Positions 33,916 through 42,836 of a stretch of 64,000 bases of DNA are shown here, piece by piece. The DNA comes from Ohessyouella blattaphilus (GTDB lineage: Bacteria > Bacillota > Clostridia > Lachnospirales > Lachnospiraceae). The translations under genes were made by a program, and so were the position numbers. Location of the stretch: assembly GCF_024721265.1 (NCBI RefSeq), contig NZ_JAMXOC010000008.1, positions 48,409-112,408 on the forward strand, given 5' to 3'. Position 1 is the stretch's first letter. Each line of letters begins with the position of its first letter. The notes under the pieces were generated by a model that made no database searches, was not told the DNA's origin, and saw nothing but the letters and a program-made list of their open reading frames with translations.

Positions 33916-36198
33916 ATGGTCGATTTGTACAAGAACGGCGTCTACCTGGTAAGTGGGGTAGAAATCGTCGAAGATGAGAAGCAACTAAAACAGCAACTAG
34001 GGAAGGAAATCTCTAAAGAAGAGGCGAAGAAAAACACGATCGCTTACGGAATTTTAGAGTCTCATAACACTTCCGATAATATGGAGGCGCTGGAGATTAA
34101 ATTTGACAAGCTAACCTCTCACGATATTACCTTTGTTGGTATTATTCAGACGGCAAGAGCCTCAGGACTGGAGAAATTCCCCATTCCTTACGTGCTCACC
34201 AACTGCCACAATTCGCTCTGCGCAGTAGGGGGAACCATTAATGAGGATGACCACATGTTTGGTCTTTCCTGTGCCAAGAAATACGGTGGCGTATACGTAC
34301 CACCTCACCAAGCGGTTATTCACCAGTACGCCAGAGAAATGCTAGCCGGCGGCGGCAAGATGATTCTCGGATCGGACTCCCATACTCGCTACGGCGCGCT
34401 AGGAACCATGGCGATGGGCGAAGGTGGACCGGAGCTTGTTAAGCAGTTACTAGATAAAACTTACGATATTAAACGTCCCCAGGTAGTCGCTATTTACCTA
34501 GACGGAAAAGTTGCGAAGGGGGTAGGTCCTCAGGATGTGGCACTAGCGATTATCGGTGCCACCTTTAAAAACGGCTATGTAAATAATAAGGTTATGGAGT
34601 TCGTCGGACCAGGTGTGAAGCACTTAAGCGCGGACTTCCGTATCGGCGTGGACGTTATGACCACAGAGACCACTTGTCTTTCTTCTATCTGGGAGACGGA
34701 TCAGGAGATTAAAAAATTCTACGAGATTCATCACCGCCCAGAGGATTATCAGGAGTTAAAACCAGGCGACGTAGCTTACTACGACGGTCTTGTCTACGTG
34801 AACTTAAGCGAAATCAAACCAATGATTGCGATGCCATTCCATCCTTCGAATGTCTACACCATCGAAGAGGTGAATAATAATTTAGAAGATGTTCTGCACC
34901 AAGTAGAAGAACAGGCGAAGGTAAGCCTTGATGGCGCTGTGGATTATACGCTGATGGATAAAATCAAAAACGGCAGACTCTACGTAGAGCAGGGAATTAT
35001 CGCCGGCTGTGCTGGTGGCGGTTTTGAAAATATCTGTGAAGCGACCGATTTGATTCGCGGAAAATACACCGGTGCCGATGAATTTACGTTAAACGTCTAC
35101 CCGGCTAGTACCCCGATTTATATGGAACTAGTTAAAAATGGTGTAGTTGCTGATCTGATGGAAGCGGGAGCAATTGTAAAAACCGCCTTCTGTGGTCCTT
35201 GCTTTGGTGCTGGGGATACGCCGGCGAATAACGCCTTCTCCATTCGTCATACTACCCGGAATTTCCCGAATAGAGAAGGTTCTAAATTGCAAAGCGGTCA
35301 GATTTCTTCTGTCGCTCTAATGGATGCCAGAAGTATTGCGGCAACCGCGGCTAACCAAGGTTACTTAACCCCGGCTACCGATTACGCCGATATCGAATAT
35401 AAGGGACAGAAGTACCATTTTGATGAGAAAATCTACGCTAACCGCGTCTTTGATAGTCACGGTCAGGCAGATTCTACCGTGGAAATTAAAATGGGTCCAA
35501 ATATTAAGGATTGGCCAGCTATGTCAGCCTTACCGGATAACCTGATTTTAAAAGTGGTTTCCGAGATTCACGATCCTGTAACCACTACCGATGAGTTGAT
35601 TCCTTCAGGAGAGACTTCTTCTTACCGCTCCAATCCGTTAGGCTTGGCGGAATTTACCCTTTCCCGGAAAGACCCTGCTTACGTGGGCCGGGCCAAAGCG
35701 GTACAGGTAGCTCAGAAAGCTATTGAAAGCGGCAGCTGTCCTGTGGATGCTTTCCCAGAATTAGATTCTGTGCTGACCACGATTCGCACGAAGTTTGCCG
35801 AAGTCGGTGAAGGAAACTTAGGTGTAGGTAGTACGATTTTTGCGGTCAAGCCAGGAGATGGTTCGGCTAGAGAGCAAGCGGCTTCCTGTCAAAAAGTCTT
35901 AGGCGGCTGGGCGAATATCGCCAACGAGTACGCGACGAAGCGGTACCGCTCTAACTTAATTAACTGGGGCATGCTCCCATTTATCACCAAAGAGAATCAC
36001 GAACAGCTAAGCTTTGGCTTAGATGACTACCTATTCGTTCCCGATATTAAAAAAGCGATTGCCGAAAAACGAGGCGAGATTAAAGCCTACGTTGTGGGGG
36101 ATGAATTAAAAGAGATTACCCTCAGTGTGGGTGATTTGACCGATGCTGAACGGGAAATTATCTTAAAGGGATGTCTAATTAATTACTACCGCGGCTAG
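33916..36198 (+). CDS. Aconitase-family hydratase (YbhJ-like)
   Basis: A 760-aa [4Fe-4S] hydro-lyase of the aconitase superfamily. The cluster cysteines are probably in [20 protein letters not shown] and [35 protein letters not shown] is the aconitase signature and NFPNREGS the active-site Arg/Ser region. The protein resembles E. coli YbhJ more than AcnA, AcnB or LeuC; its substrate is not established. It is monocistronic: AAGGAGGAAG precedes the ATG and a terminator follows. Confidence 0.87.
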   Translation: MVDLYKNGVYLVSGVEIVEDEKQLKQQLGKEISKEEAKKNTIAYGILESHNTSDNMEALEIKFDKLTSHDITFVGIIQTARASGLEKFPIPYVLTNCHNSLCAVGGTINEDDHMFGLSCAKKYGGVYVPPHQAVIHQYAREMLAGGGKMILGSDSHTRYGALGTMAMGEGGPELVKQLLDKTYDIKRPQVVAIYLDGKVAKGVGPQDVALAIIGATFKNGYVNNKVMEFVGPGVKHLSADFRIGVDVMTTETTCLSSIWETDQEIKKFYEIHHRPEDYQELKPGDVAYYDGLVYVNLSEIKPMIAMPFHPSNVYTIEEVNNNLEDVLHQVEEQAKVSLDGAVDYTLMDKIKNGRLYVEQGIIAGCAGGGFENICEATDLIRGKYTGADEFTLNVYPASTPIYMELVKNGVVADLMEAGAIVKTAFCGPCFGAGDTPANNAFSIRHTTRNFPNREGSKLQSGQISSVALMDARSIAATAANQGYLTPATDYADIEYKGQKYHFDEKIYANRVFDSHGQADSTVEIKMGPNIKDWPAMSALPDNLILKVVSEIHDPVTTTDELIPSGETSSYRSNPLGLAEFTLSRKDPAYVGRAKAVQVAQKAIESGSCPVDAFPELDSVLTTIRTKFAEVGEGNLGVGSTIFAVKPGDGSAREQAASCQKVLGGWANIANEYATKRYRSNLINWGMLPFITKENHEQLSFGLDDYLFVPDIKKAIAEKRGEIKAYVVGDELKEITLSVGDLTDAEREIILKGCLINYYRG

Positions 36199-36216
36199 GC
36201 ATAAATAAGTAGATAG

Positions 36217-36247
36217 AAGAGCAGGAATTAATTTTTCTGCTCTTTTT
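36217..36247 (+). terminator. Hydratase gene terminator
   Basis: Arms AAGAGCAG and CTGCTCTT with a 12-nt loop and a T-run. Its T-run is the first part of the 40-bp palindrome that follows. Confidence 0.85.
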
Positions 36248-36280
36248 GTATAATAGGAACGTTCCTATTATACAAAAAGA
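36241..36280. repeat. Perfect 40-bp palindrome
   Basis: Twenty bases (36241-36260) are followed without spacer by their exact reverse complement (36261-36280); the centre is GGAACGTTCC and each arm includes TATAAT/ATTATA, so a -10-like element faces both ways. Flanking bases (C on both sides) do not extend it. Such a long perfect palindrome suggests a dimeric operator, a cruciform-forming site, or an inverted duplication of the terminator tail. Confidence 0.95.
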
Positions 36281-36295
36281 CGTTCCACTATGGAT

Positions 36296-36367
36296 GCGCA
36301 CTTCGGCGCAAGGTAATTTATGCAATAGCACACGCCGAAGGCGCAAGAATTTGCCAAGAGCAAATTC
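36296..36367 (+). other. Two further stem-loops upstream of the sigma factor gene
   Basis: A stem made of GCGC plus CTTCGGCG (36296-36308, one bulged A) pairing with CGCCGAAG plus GCGC (36333-36344), then GAATTTGC/GCAAATTC (36347-36367, 5-nt loop). Neither is followed by a T-run. Together with the adjacent palindrome they fill the 238-bp gap and could be a short non-autonomous repeat or a structured 5' leader of the sigma factor mRNA. Confidence 0.6.
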
Positions 36368-36436
36368 TATTTTAATGCAACACTTGTACCTTTTTTATAC
36401 TCTAATATATGTAACGATGAAAACGGAGGGGTCATC

Positions 36437-36910
36437 ATGAAAAGAGATGAGCAAACATTTATCTCTCTCTATGAGAAAGTCTATAAAGAGCTATATCGCT
36501 ATGCCTTATGCATTATGCGAAATCCCCATGATGCAGAGGACTGTGTTAGCGAAGCGGTCTTAAAGGCCTATGAGAAAATGGCTTCTCTGCGCGCGGAGGA
36601 GGCTTTTAAAAGCTGGATTTTCACCATTTTAGCCAATGTGTGTAAGAAAAAGCTGAAAGACATGAGCAAACGGGGAGAAGAGACAATGGAAGGAAGAGAG
36701 GAAGTGGGCAGTTCTGTAAATTACGATTTGCCCTTAGACTTACAAAAGGCGTTTATGGTACTTTCGAACCAGGAGCGCCAGATTATCGGTTTAAGCGTTT
36801 ACGGCGGCTATAACAGCACCGAGATTGCTGCCATCTTAAAGCTTAATCAAAATACCGTCCGTTCCAAAAGAAGCCGAGCTTACGCCCGTTTGCGGTTATT
36901 TTTAGAGTAG
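36437..36910 (+). CDS. ECF-type RNA polymerase sigma factor
   Basis: A 157-aa sigma-70 group 4 protein. Region 2 spans about residues 10-75 (LYRYALCIMRNPHDAEDCVSEAVLKAYE; SWIFTILANVCKKKLKD) and region 4 about 105-157 (LSNQERQIIGLSVYGGYNSTEIAAILKLN). AACGGAGGGG precedes the ATG. The next gene, 15 bp downstream, encodes a membrane protein with a short cytoplasmic N terminus, a likely anti-sigma partner. Confidence 0.92.
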   Translation: MKRDEQTFISLYEKVYKELYRYALCIMRNPHDAEDCVSEAVLKAYEKMASLRAEEAFKSWIFTILANVCKKKLKDMSKRGEETMEGREEVGSSVNYDLPLDLQKAFMVLSNQERQIIGLSVYGGYNSTEIAAILKLNQNTVRSKRSRAYARLRLFLE

Positions 36911-36925
36911 AAAGGGGAGATAAAG

Positions 36926-38794
36926 ATGGAAGACAAAGATAAAGACATTCTTGAAAAGTTACAGAAAGAAAGCGAACAGATTCAGCCACCGCCGTCATTA
37001 GAACCGGAAGAGCTGAAAAGCCGCTTGGCCCAAAAAGGAAAGGTGCGGAAGTTCCCAGCGAAGACCTTAGGTGCGATCGCCGCCTCTTTGGCCCTTATCA
37101 TTGGGGGCAGTATTTTCTTGATGAACCGTCAGGGTCAGACAATCCTTACGCCGGATACGGATCATACGGGTAGAGCGCAGAACGAGACCACGAAGGGAGC
37201 GGAAAGTCTACAAGCGGCGAAAGATTACGGGGAAGTCTATCAGGTAATGGCTGCTAACCAGACGGAAGGGGGCTTTTCCGGAGAGGTGATGGTAGAAGAT
37301 GCGGTTACCTTAGAAGCGGATATGGCAGCGCCTACAGCTGGCGGGAATGCGAAGAGCATGAGTAGCAGCGGTGTCTACTCAGACACCAACGTTCGCCAAG
37401 AAGGGGTTGGCGAAGCGGATATCGTTAAGACCGACGGTCGCTACCTCTACGTGCTGAAAGACAACGGCTATGAAGTTGCCATTGTGGACACCGAAGGTGA
37501 GAAATTGAAGGATCTAGGAACGATTCTCATTGACGAAGTGGAAACGGTGCGGGAGTTTTACTACGACAATGAACGCTTAGTGGTGGTTGGTGAGACCTAC
37601 GGGGAAGAGAATTACACTAGAGTCTTAACCTATAATGTAAAAGACAAAGAAAATCCAGAACTAATCGGTAACGTCAAACAAAGCGGTAGCTATCAGTCGT
37701 CTCGCTTTGTAGATGGCTATATCTATTTATTTACGAACTACTATTCATACCATGCTATGGAAAAAAGTGAGCCAATTACCTATATTCCTAGTGTGAATGG
37801 AGAATTGATTGAGGCAAAAAACATAATTTTACCCCCCTATCAAAGGGCCAGTGAGTATACGGTTATCAGTTCTTTAAAGCTAGAGAAACCAGATAAAATC
37901 GTCGACTCTAAAGCCATTATGAAGGCAGGTGGTGAACTGTATGTGAGTAACGAGAATATCTATTTTTACGAGGTTAGCTGGCAAGACGGCTATGGCAACG
38001 ACACCAATATTCGCAAGATTAGCTATCAGAAGGGTGAGTTTTCCCCGGTAGCGGTGACGAATGTCAGCGGCTATATCAAGGATAGCTTCTGTATTGATGA
38101 ATACCAGGGCAATCTACGTATCGTCGTGACGAATCGCCGCAGTGAGACCAATGGATTATATATTCTCGACGAGAAGCTAAAGGATTTAGGAAAGATTACA
38201 GGGCTTGCTAAGGGAGAACGGATTTACTCAGCTAGACTAATGGGTGAAACGGGATATTTTGTCACCTTTAAAGAAACGGATCCTCTCTTTAGCGTCGACC
38301 TTTCGGATCCAAAATCCCCGAAAGTGCTAGGGGCGCTAAAGATTCCTGGCTTTTCCGAGTATCTCCATCCTTACGGAGAGAATCGTTTGTTGGGAATTGG
38401 GATGGATGCCGATGAAGAGACCGGCGTGGCGGGAAGTGTTAAGCTCTCTATGTTCGCCACCGATGACCCTAGCGATGTGGAAGAAATCCACAAGCTATTG
38501 ATAGAAAATACGTTTTACAGCAGTGTTCTATACGATTATAAAGCCTTGATGATTAGCGCTGATCATAACCTTTTTGGCTTTGCCACCGAAGGGGAGGGGG
38601 GACAGAAATATCAGCTCTTTACCTATAATGACGAAGAGGGCTTCGTGCGCCTCCTCGAGGAAGAAGTGAACGGCACCGGCTCTAGAGAAGCCCGGAGTGT
38701 TGTCATCGAGAACCGTCTCTACGTCATTAAAGGCAATATTATTGAAGCCTATAGTCTGGACACCTATGAAGAAGCCGGTAACGTTATCTTGTAA
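36926..38794 (+). CDS. Membrane-anchored beta-propeller protein, putative anti-sigma factor
   Basis: A 622-aa protein: a 50-residue charged cytoplasmic segment (IQPPPSLEPEELKSRLAQKG), one transmembrane helix (LGAIAASLALIIGGSIFLM), a linker and a large extracytoplasmic domain with repeated blades (VRQEGVGEADIVKTDGRYLY is the hallmark of the C-terminal beta-propeller family). Sigma factor plus one-helix sensor is the usual sigma/anti-sigma layout, so I infer control of the upstream sigma factor by an external signal. The 3' end overlaps bioY by 31 nt. Confidence 0.82.
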   Translation: MEDKDKDILEKLQKESEQIQPPPSLEPEELKSRLAQKGKVRKFPAKTLGAIAASLALIIGGSIFLMNRQGQTILTPDTDHTGRAQNETTKGAESLQAAKDYGEVYQVMAANQTEGGFSGEVMVEDAVTLEADMAAPTAGGNAKSMSSSGVYSDTNVRQEGVGEADIVKTDGRYLYVLKDNGYEVAIVDTEGEKLKDLGTILIDEVETVREFYYDNERLVVVGETYGEENYTRVLTYNVKDKENPELIGNVKQSGSYQSSRFVDGYIYLFTNYYSYHAMEKSEPITYIPSVNGELIEAKNIILPPYQRASEYTVISSLKLEKPDKIVDSKAIMKAGGELYVSNENIYFYEVSWQDGYGNDTNIRKISYQKGEFSPVAVTNVSGYIKDSFCIDEYQGNLRIVVTNRRSETNGLYILDEKLKDLGKITGLAKGERIYSARLMGETGYFVTFKETDPLFSVDLSDPKSPKVLGALKIPGFSEYLHPYGENRLLGIGMDADEETGVAGSVKLSMFATDDPSDVEEIHKLLIENTFYSSVLYDYKALMISADHNLFGFATEGEGGQKYQLFTYNDEEGFVRLLEEEVNGTGSREARSVVIENRLYVIKGNIIEAYSLDTYEEAGNVIL

Positions 38795-39324
38795 GCTCCT
38801 AGGCGCTTAGCGAGAACGGGACCGAGCATGAGGGCGAGAATACATTTGGTAACATCTCCGATAATATAAGGGAAGACACCGATGGCGAGCCCTTCGATAA
38901 AACCAATTTCTAAGCTTTGCGCCAGCCAGAGGGTGCCAAAAGCGTAGGCCACAATGGTTGCCAGCATAAAGGCACAGAAAATGAGCGCTCTATTCTTGAG
39001 ATATTTTACACTTAAACCACAAATAATCACAAAAGGGATAAAGCCGATTAGATAGCCACCGGTGGGTCCTGCTAATTTGTGGGCGCCGCCACTAAAGCCA
39101 GAAAAGATCGGAAGTCCAACCAGTCCCAGCAATAGGTAAGCCAAATAGCTGATAGTAGCACTCTTTACATCAAGCAGATAAACGCTGATGAGGAGGACAA
39201 GATTTGTTAGTGAAATGGGCACCGGACTGATGGGAATGGGGATAGATAATGGTGCTAAGATACAAGTGACAGCCGTTATCAGGGCGATTAAAATAATTTT
39301 TTTCGTACGCAGGGTTTGTTCCAT
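38764..39324 (-). CDS. bioY: Biotin transporter BioY (ECF S component)
   Basis: Substrate-binding membrane subunit for biotin, 186 aa with about six helices. The family pattern is seen in PISPVPISLTNLVLLISVYLL, YLLLGLVGLPIFSGFSGG and LAGPTGGYLIGFIPF. No EcfA or EcfT gene is adjacent; the module at 60.2-62.8 kb could serve it. The promoter is overlapped by a BirA-like operator. Confidence 0.95.
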   Translation of the reverse strand: MEQTLRTKKIILIALITAVTCILAPLSIPIPISPVPISLTNLVLLISVYLLDVKSATISYLAYLLLGLVGLPIFSGFSGGAHKLAGPTGGYLIGFIPFVIICGLSVKYLKNRALIFCAFMLATIVAYAFGTLWLAQSLEIGFIEGLAIGVFPYIIGDVTKCILALMLGPVLAKRLGAYKITLPASS

Positions 39325-39367
39325 AATAAGCCTCTTCCTTTAGTATTATTTTCTAGTTCTAGAAAAG

Positions 39368-39419
39368 AGTATAAGGGGAATAAAGAGGATTGTCAACCGA
39401 ATAATAAAGGGGTTTACAA
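39368..39419 (-). promoter_or_regulatory. bioY promoter with BirA-like operator
   Basis: On the minus strand TTGACA (39391-39396) and TATACT (39368-39373), spacer 17 bp. Overlapping the -35 is TTGTAAAC-N14-GTTGACAA (39390-39419), close to the BirA operator half-sites TTGTTAAC/GTTAACAA. The spacing between half-sites is at the short end of, or below, what I remember for Bacillus sites. Confidence 0.72.
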
Positions 39420-39429
39420 TTTGTTTTGT

Positions 39430-39477
39430 ACACTCGTCAGGTGAGAAAAATTCTTATTTGACGGGTGTTCTTTTTTT
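39430..39477 (+). terminator. Orphan + strand terminator upstream of histidine kinase gene
   Basis: Arms ACACTCGTCA (39430-39439) and TGACGGGTGT (39459-39468) pair over 10 bp with one G-U, followed by TC and seven T residues. No + strand gene ends here; bioY lies on the opposite strand. It may stop a leader or small RNA, or readthrough from 38.8 kb. Confidence 0.6.
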
Positions 39478-39502
39478 GGAAGATGTGATATAAAGAGGAA
39501 AA

Positions 39503-41296
39503 ATGGAAAGGGAAGAGGCGGGTATGAAAGAACTAACATTTGACCGGAAAATGATTCGTTTTATCACCAGGGCTTTGATATTTTCGACTTTGATTATCAT
39601 CATTGTCTCGGGGGTCTCAACAGTCATGTCCATTACCAATAAATCGACGCAGATTGCCAAAAACGAAGTGGAAGCCATGGCAATCAACACCGAGGATAAT
39701 TTTAATCAATACAATAATTTGATTTGGTCGGTAATCTTAAATCGTCACGTTCAAGATTATCTGAGCGAAGAAGTGGATGTCTATCGCTACAGTGCGGATG
39801 CAACCAGTGTCCTTGACAATGTCTGCAATATGTGGGGGAACGTGAACTTCATTACGATTATCCGCCAAGATGAGAAAGGGCAGCTAATCAAGGGCAACGC
39901 GATTCCCAACTGGATTATTAATTACAAAGAGGTGATAAAAGGGGATCAGGACAATGCCATCCCTATGGGAAAAAGTGCGATGCAGATGACTTTTACGAAA
40001 CAGTATAGCACCAAAGGTGATTATACGCTGAGCATTTATTATCCCCTATTCTCCAATCTACGAATCGGCAAGCGCTTAGGAACTTTATGTATCAACTTAA
40101 ACGATGCCAATTTATCTCAGCTTCTAGCAAGCAGCGATAACAGCCAAAGCTTTGCCGTAGATACGGCCTTTGTCCACAAAGACGGTCGGATAATCTCCGA
40201 TACGCGTAGGGAGGAAATCGACACCCAATTTGCTAATAGTAAGTTTAAAGATTCCGGGCGGACCTCCATGAGCCGTACGGAACTGATGATCAACCAAAAG
40301 GTCAAGGGCTGGGACTTTTACTACGTTACTAGGATTAGCTGGTGGGAACTTTTAAAGGACAGCGTCTGGACGGTGCTCCTGCTCCTAGTGGTGCTCTTTA
40401 TCATCATCGCTTTTAGTGTCCGTTTGGCAAGGCAGATGGTAATTAAGGCCTATGAACCTTGGGGAAATGTGGTCCAGGCGATGGGCGAGGTATCGGACGG
40501 GAATCTGGAGACCAGGCTAGAAATTGTGGAGGCCGACCCGGATATGCGCGTGGTCTCTAAGGGCTTCAATTCCATGATGAATCAGGTGATTCAGCTGATG
40601 GAGCAGATTAAGGAAGAGCAGTATCAGATGGACCGGATCCAGATGGAAGCTCTGCAGTCCCAGATACAACCTCATTTTCTTTACAATACCTTGGACTGCA
40701 TTCACTGGCAGGCAGTCGCTAGCGGCAATAAAGAAATATCGGCGCTAGTCAAGGCGCTAGCGAGTTATTACCGCATCTGCTTAAGCAAGGGGCGGGATAT
40801 TATTACCATTGGTGAGGAGTTAGAATACACCCGCAATTATCTTTACATTCAAAAAATGCGCTACGACGAAATCTTGGATTATGAGATTATCGAGGATAAA
40901 AGCATAGAAAAGGCGATTATCCCTAAGCTTACCCTCCAGCCTTTAGTAGAGAACGGCATTTATCACGGCATTAAGATGATGAATGGGAAAAAGGGCAAGA
41001 TTTTTATTAAGGCCGGTGGCAATGAAGAGCAGGTCTATATCGATGTCATCGACGAAGGTGCCGGCATGACCGAAGAGGAAATTCGGGAAATCAATGAGGC
41101 CGTTAAGGTCTTCGACGAGGAGTTTGGTTATGGCGTCCGCAATGTGAATCGGCGAATTCAGCTGTATTACGGCGAAGAATACGGACTTACCTATTACCTA
41201 AACCCCGGTGGTGGTGTGCGGGTAAGGGTACTATTACCCAATTGGTATGACAGGAAAGGAAGACGTAAATTTTATGATGAAAGCACTGATAGTTGA
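39503..41296 (+). CDS. Sensor histidine kinase, YesM type
   Basis: A 597-aa membrane sensor: helix at residues 20-42, a large extracellular sensing domain (about 45-280), a second helix (VWTVLLLLVVLFIIIAFSV), HAMP-like linker, the His_kinase domain with the phospho-acceptor in LQSQIQPHFLYNTLDCIHW, and HATPase (LQPLVENGIYHGIK; YGVRNVNRRIQLYYG). Either ATG 39503 or 39524 may be the start. Pairs with the downstream YesN-type regulator and presumably senses a plant-polysaccharide product taken up by the 44-47 kb importer. Confidence 0.93.
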   Translation: MEREEAGMKELTFDRKMIRFITRALIFSTLIIIIVSGVSTVMSITNKSTQIAKNEVEAMAINTEDNFNQYNNLIWSVILNRHVQDYLSEEVDVYRYSADATSVLDNVCNMWGNVNFITIIRQDEKGQLIKGNAIPNWIINYKEVIKGDQDNAIPMGKSAMQMTFTKQYSTKGDYTLSIYYPLFSNLRIGKRLGTLCINLNDANLSQLLASSDNSQSFAVDTAFVHKDGRIISDTRREEIDTQFANSKFKDSGRTSMSRTELMINQKVKGWDFYYVTRISWWELLKDSVWTVLLLLVVLFIIIAFSVRLARQMVIKAYEPWGNVVQAMGEVSDGNLETRLEIVEADPDMRVVSKGFNSMMNQVIQLMEQIKEEQYQMDRIQMEALQSQIQPHFLYNTLDCIHWQAVASGNKEISALVKALASYYRICLSKGRDIITIGEELEYTRNYLYIQKMRYDEILDYEIIEDKSIEKAIIPKLTLQPLVENGIYHGIKMMNGKKGKIFIKAGGNEEQVYIDVIDEGAGMTEEEIREINEAVKVFDEEFGYGVRNVNRRIQLYYGEEYGLTYYLNPGGGVRVRVLLPNWYDRKGRRKFYDESTDS

Positions 41297-42836
41297 TGAC
41301 GAACGGATAATCCGGGTGGGTATTCACTCTGTTGTTCCCTGGAAAGAGCTAGGAATTGAGGAGGTCTTTATGGCCGCTTCTGGGCTAGAGGCGCTGGGGA
41401 TATTAGGAAAAGAAGAGATAGATATTCTCATAACGGATATCCAGATGGCCGAGATGAACGGACTTACACTGATTGAGAAAATCAGAGAGGTGCGTGCAGA
41501 TATCCGCATTATCGTTCTGACGGGATTCGATGATTTTGATTATGCCCGCCAGTGTCTGCGGATGCAGGTTCAGGAATTTTTGCTAAAACCGGTGGATGAA
41601 GATATCTTAATCGAGACAATTGCCGCCCAGGTTCAGGCGATTAAAGATAAAAGAGCACAGGAAGTTAACCGGCGAAATATGCGCCGAATAACCGGTACGA
41701 GAGATCAAGCAGAATTAGAAAACGATATGTGTCGTTTGGTATCTGGTGAAGATTCTTTAGGGATTGCCCAGATGCTGTACCAGAATTCTCAGTTCAAAAA
41801 GGGACTTAAAATGCGCGCCGTTATTCTTATTCCCAGCTTACAGTCTAGGGGCGTAGAGTCTCTGTCCTTACTGACGATAAAAAACCTTTTAATCGGCTAC
41901 TTAGACGCTCAAGAAAAAGGGGTCACTTTTGAGGACCGGAAAGGGCGAATCGTCGTTGTCCTTTTTGAGGAGGGCAAGAGTGATGAGTTAGAAAGCACCA
42001 TTAAGACTCTGACCAAACTGATTCAAGAAGAGTGCCAAGTCCGTCTGCGGGTGGTGATGGGCGAAGAGGTAGAAGGATTTGAACACCTCCATCTTTCCTA
42101 CAACGACGCCATTTACCTTCTAGAAAAAGAGCAAGACGAATACAAAACCTTGATTAAGCGGACGGATACCAAGGGCCAGGTGGATATGTTCCGGGAAGTG
42201 TATGCAGAATTTATCGATAGTATCAACGAAAATATCGGTAATACCGATACGATCTTGCGGGTTTACGAAGCGTTTTGCGCAGCCACAGACGCCTACAATA
42301 TTTCGGATCAATACGTGCAGAAGTGCTGCTTTGAGATTGCTTCCACGGTTTATTTTAACTATATTGTGGAGTCGGCAGAGAGTCCGGATGCCAAGCTTAA
42401 CTCACTGCTTGGAGCCCTTTTAAACGCTGGCCGGGAAGAGAATCACGTAATTGTAAAGGCCTTTTTGGAAAAATTATTAAAAGAGGATGACGACGATAGC
42501 GAGCTGATTACGAAGGTAAAACGCTACATCAAGGAGCATTTAAGCGAGGATATTTCGGTGGCGGGTATCGCTTCGGAATTCTTTGTCAGTCCCAGTTACT
42601 TTTCCCGGCTTTTCAAACGGATTACCGGTGAAGGGTGTAACGAATATATCGTCAGAAAGCGCATTGAGAACGCCCAGTACTTGATTGCCACCACCAATAT
42701 GAAAATCGGAAAAATCGCCCAAGAAGTAGGATATCGGGATACTAATTACTTTTCGCTAGCCTTTAAGAAGCACGTAGGTCAGACCCCGGGGCAGTACCGA
42801 GAACAAGAACGAGCAGAAGGAGAGAAACATGAATAA
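41274..42836 (+). CDS. Response regulator, YesN type with AraC DNA-binding domain
   Basis: A 520-aa regulator. Receiver domain at residues 1-120 with MMKALIVDDERIIRVG, phosphorylated Asp in DILITDIQM and the Lys of FLLKPVDE; a middle helical region; and a C-terminal AraC-type double helix-turn-helix (ISVAGIASEFFVSPSYFSRLF; IGKIAQEVGYRDTNYFSLAF). I set the start at ATG 41274, which overlaps the kinase gene by 23 nt. Likely activator of the 43.9-49.0 kb transport and xylosidase genes. Confidence 0.93.
   Translation: MMKALIVDDERIIRVGIHSVVPWKELGIEEVFMAASGLEALGILGKEEIDILITDIQMAEMNGLTLIEKIREVRADIRIIVLTGFDDFDYARQCLRMQVQEFLLKPVDEDILIETIAAQVQAIKDKRAQEVNRRNMRRITGTRDQAELENDMCRLVSGEDSLGIAQMLYQNSQFKKGLKMRAVILIPSLQSRGVESLSLLTIKNLLIGYLDAQEKGVTFEDRKGRIVVVLFEEGKSDELESTIKTLTKLIQEECQVRLRVVMGEEVEGFEHLHLSYNDAIYLLEKEQDEYKTLIKRTDTKGQVDMFREVYAEFIDSINENIGNTDTILRVYEAFCAATDAYNISDQYVQKCCFEIASTVYFNYIVESAESPDAKLNSLLGALLNAGREENHVIVKAFLEKLLKEDDDDSELITKVKRYIKEHLSEDISVAGIASEFFVSPSYFSRLFKRITGEGCNEYIVRKRIENAQYLIATTNMKIGKIAQEVGYRDTNYFSLAFKKHVGQTPGQYREQERAEGEKHE

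Noticed and set aside
36241..36280. LexA (SOS) box in the palindrome
   Set aside because: Firmicutes LexA boxes have GAAC-N4-GTTC; here the half-sites abut (GAACGTTC), so spacing is wrong.
41247..41273. Earlier ATG for the YesN-type regulator
   Set aside because: It would add nine residues before the receiver domain start (MMKALIVDDE) and has no better ribosome site.
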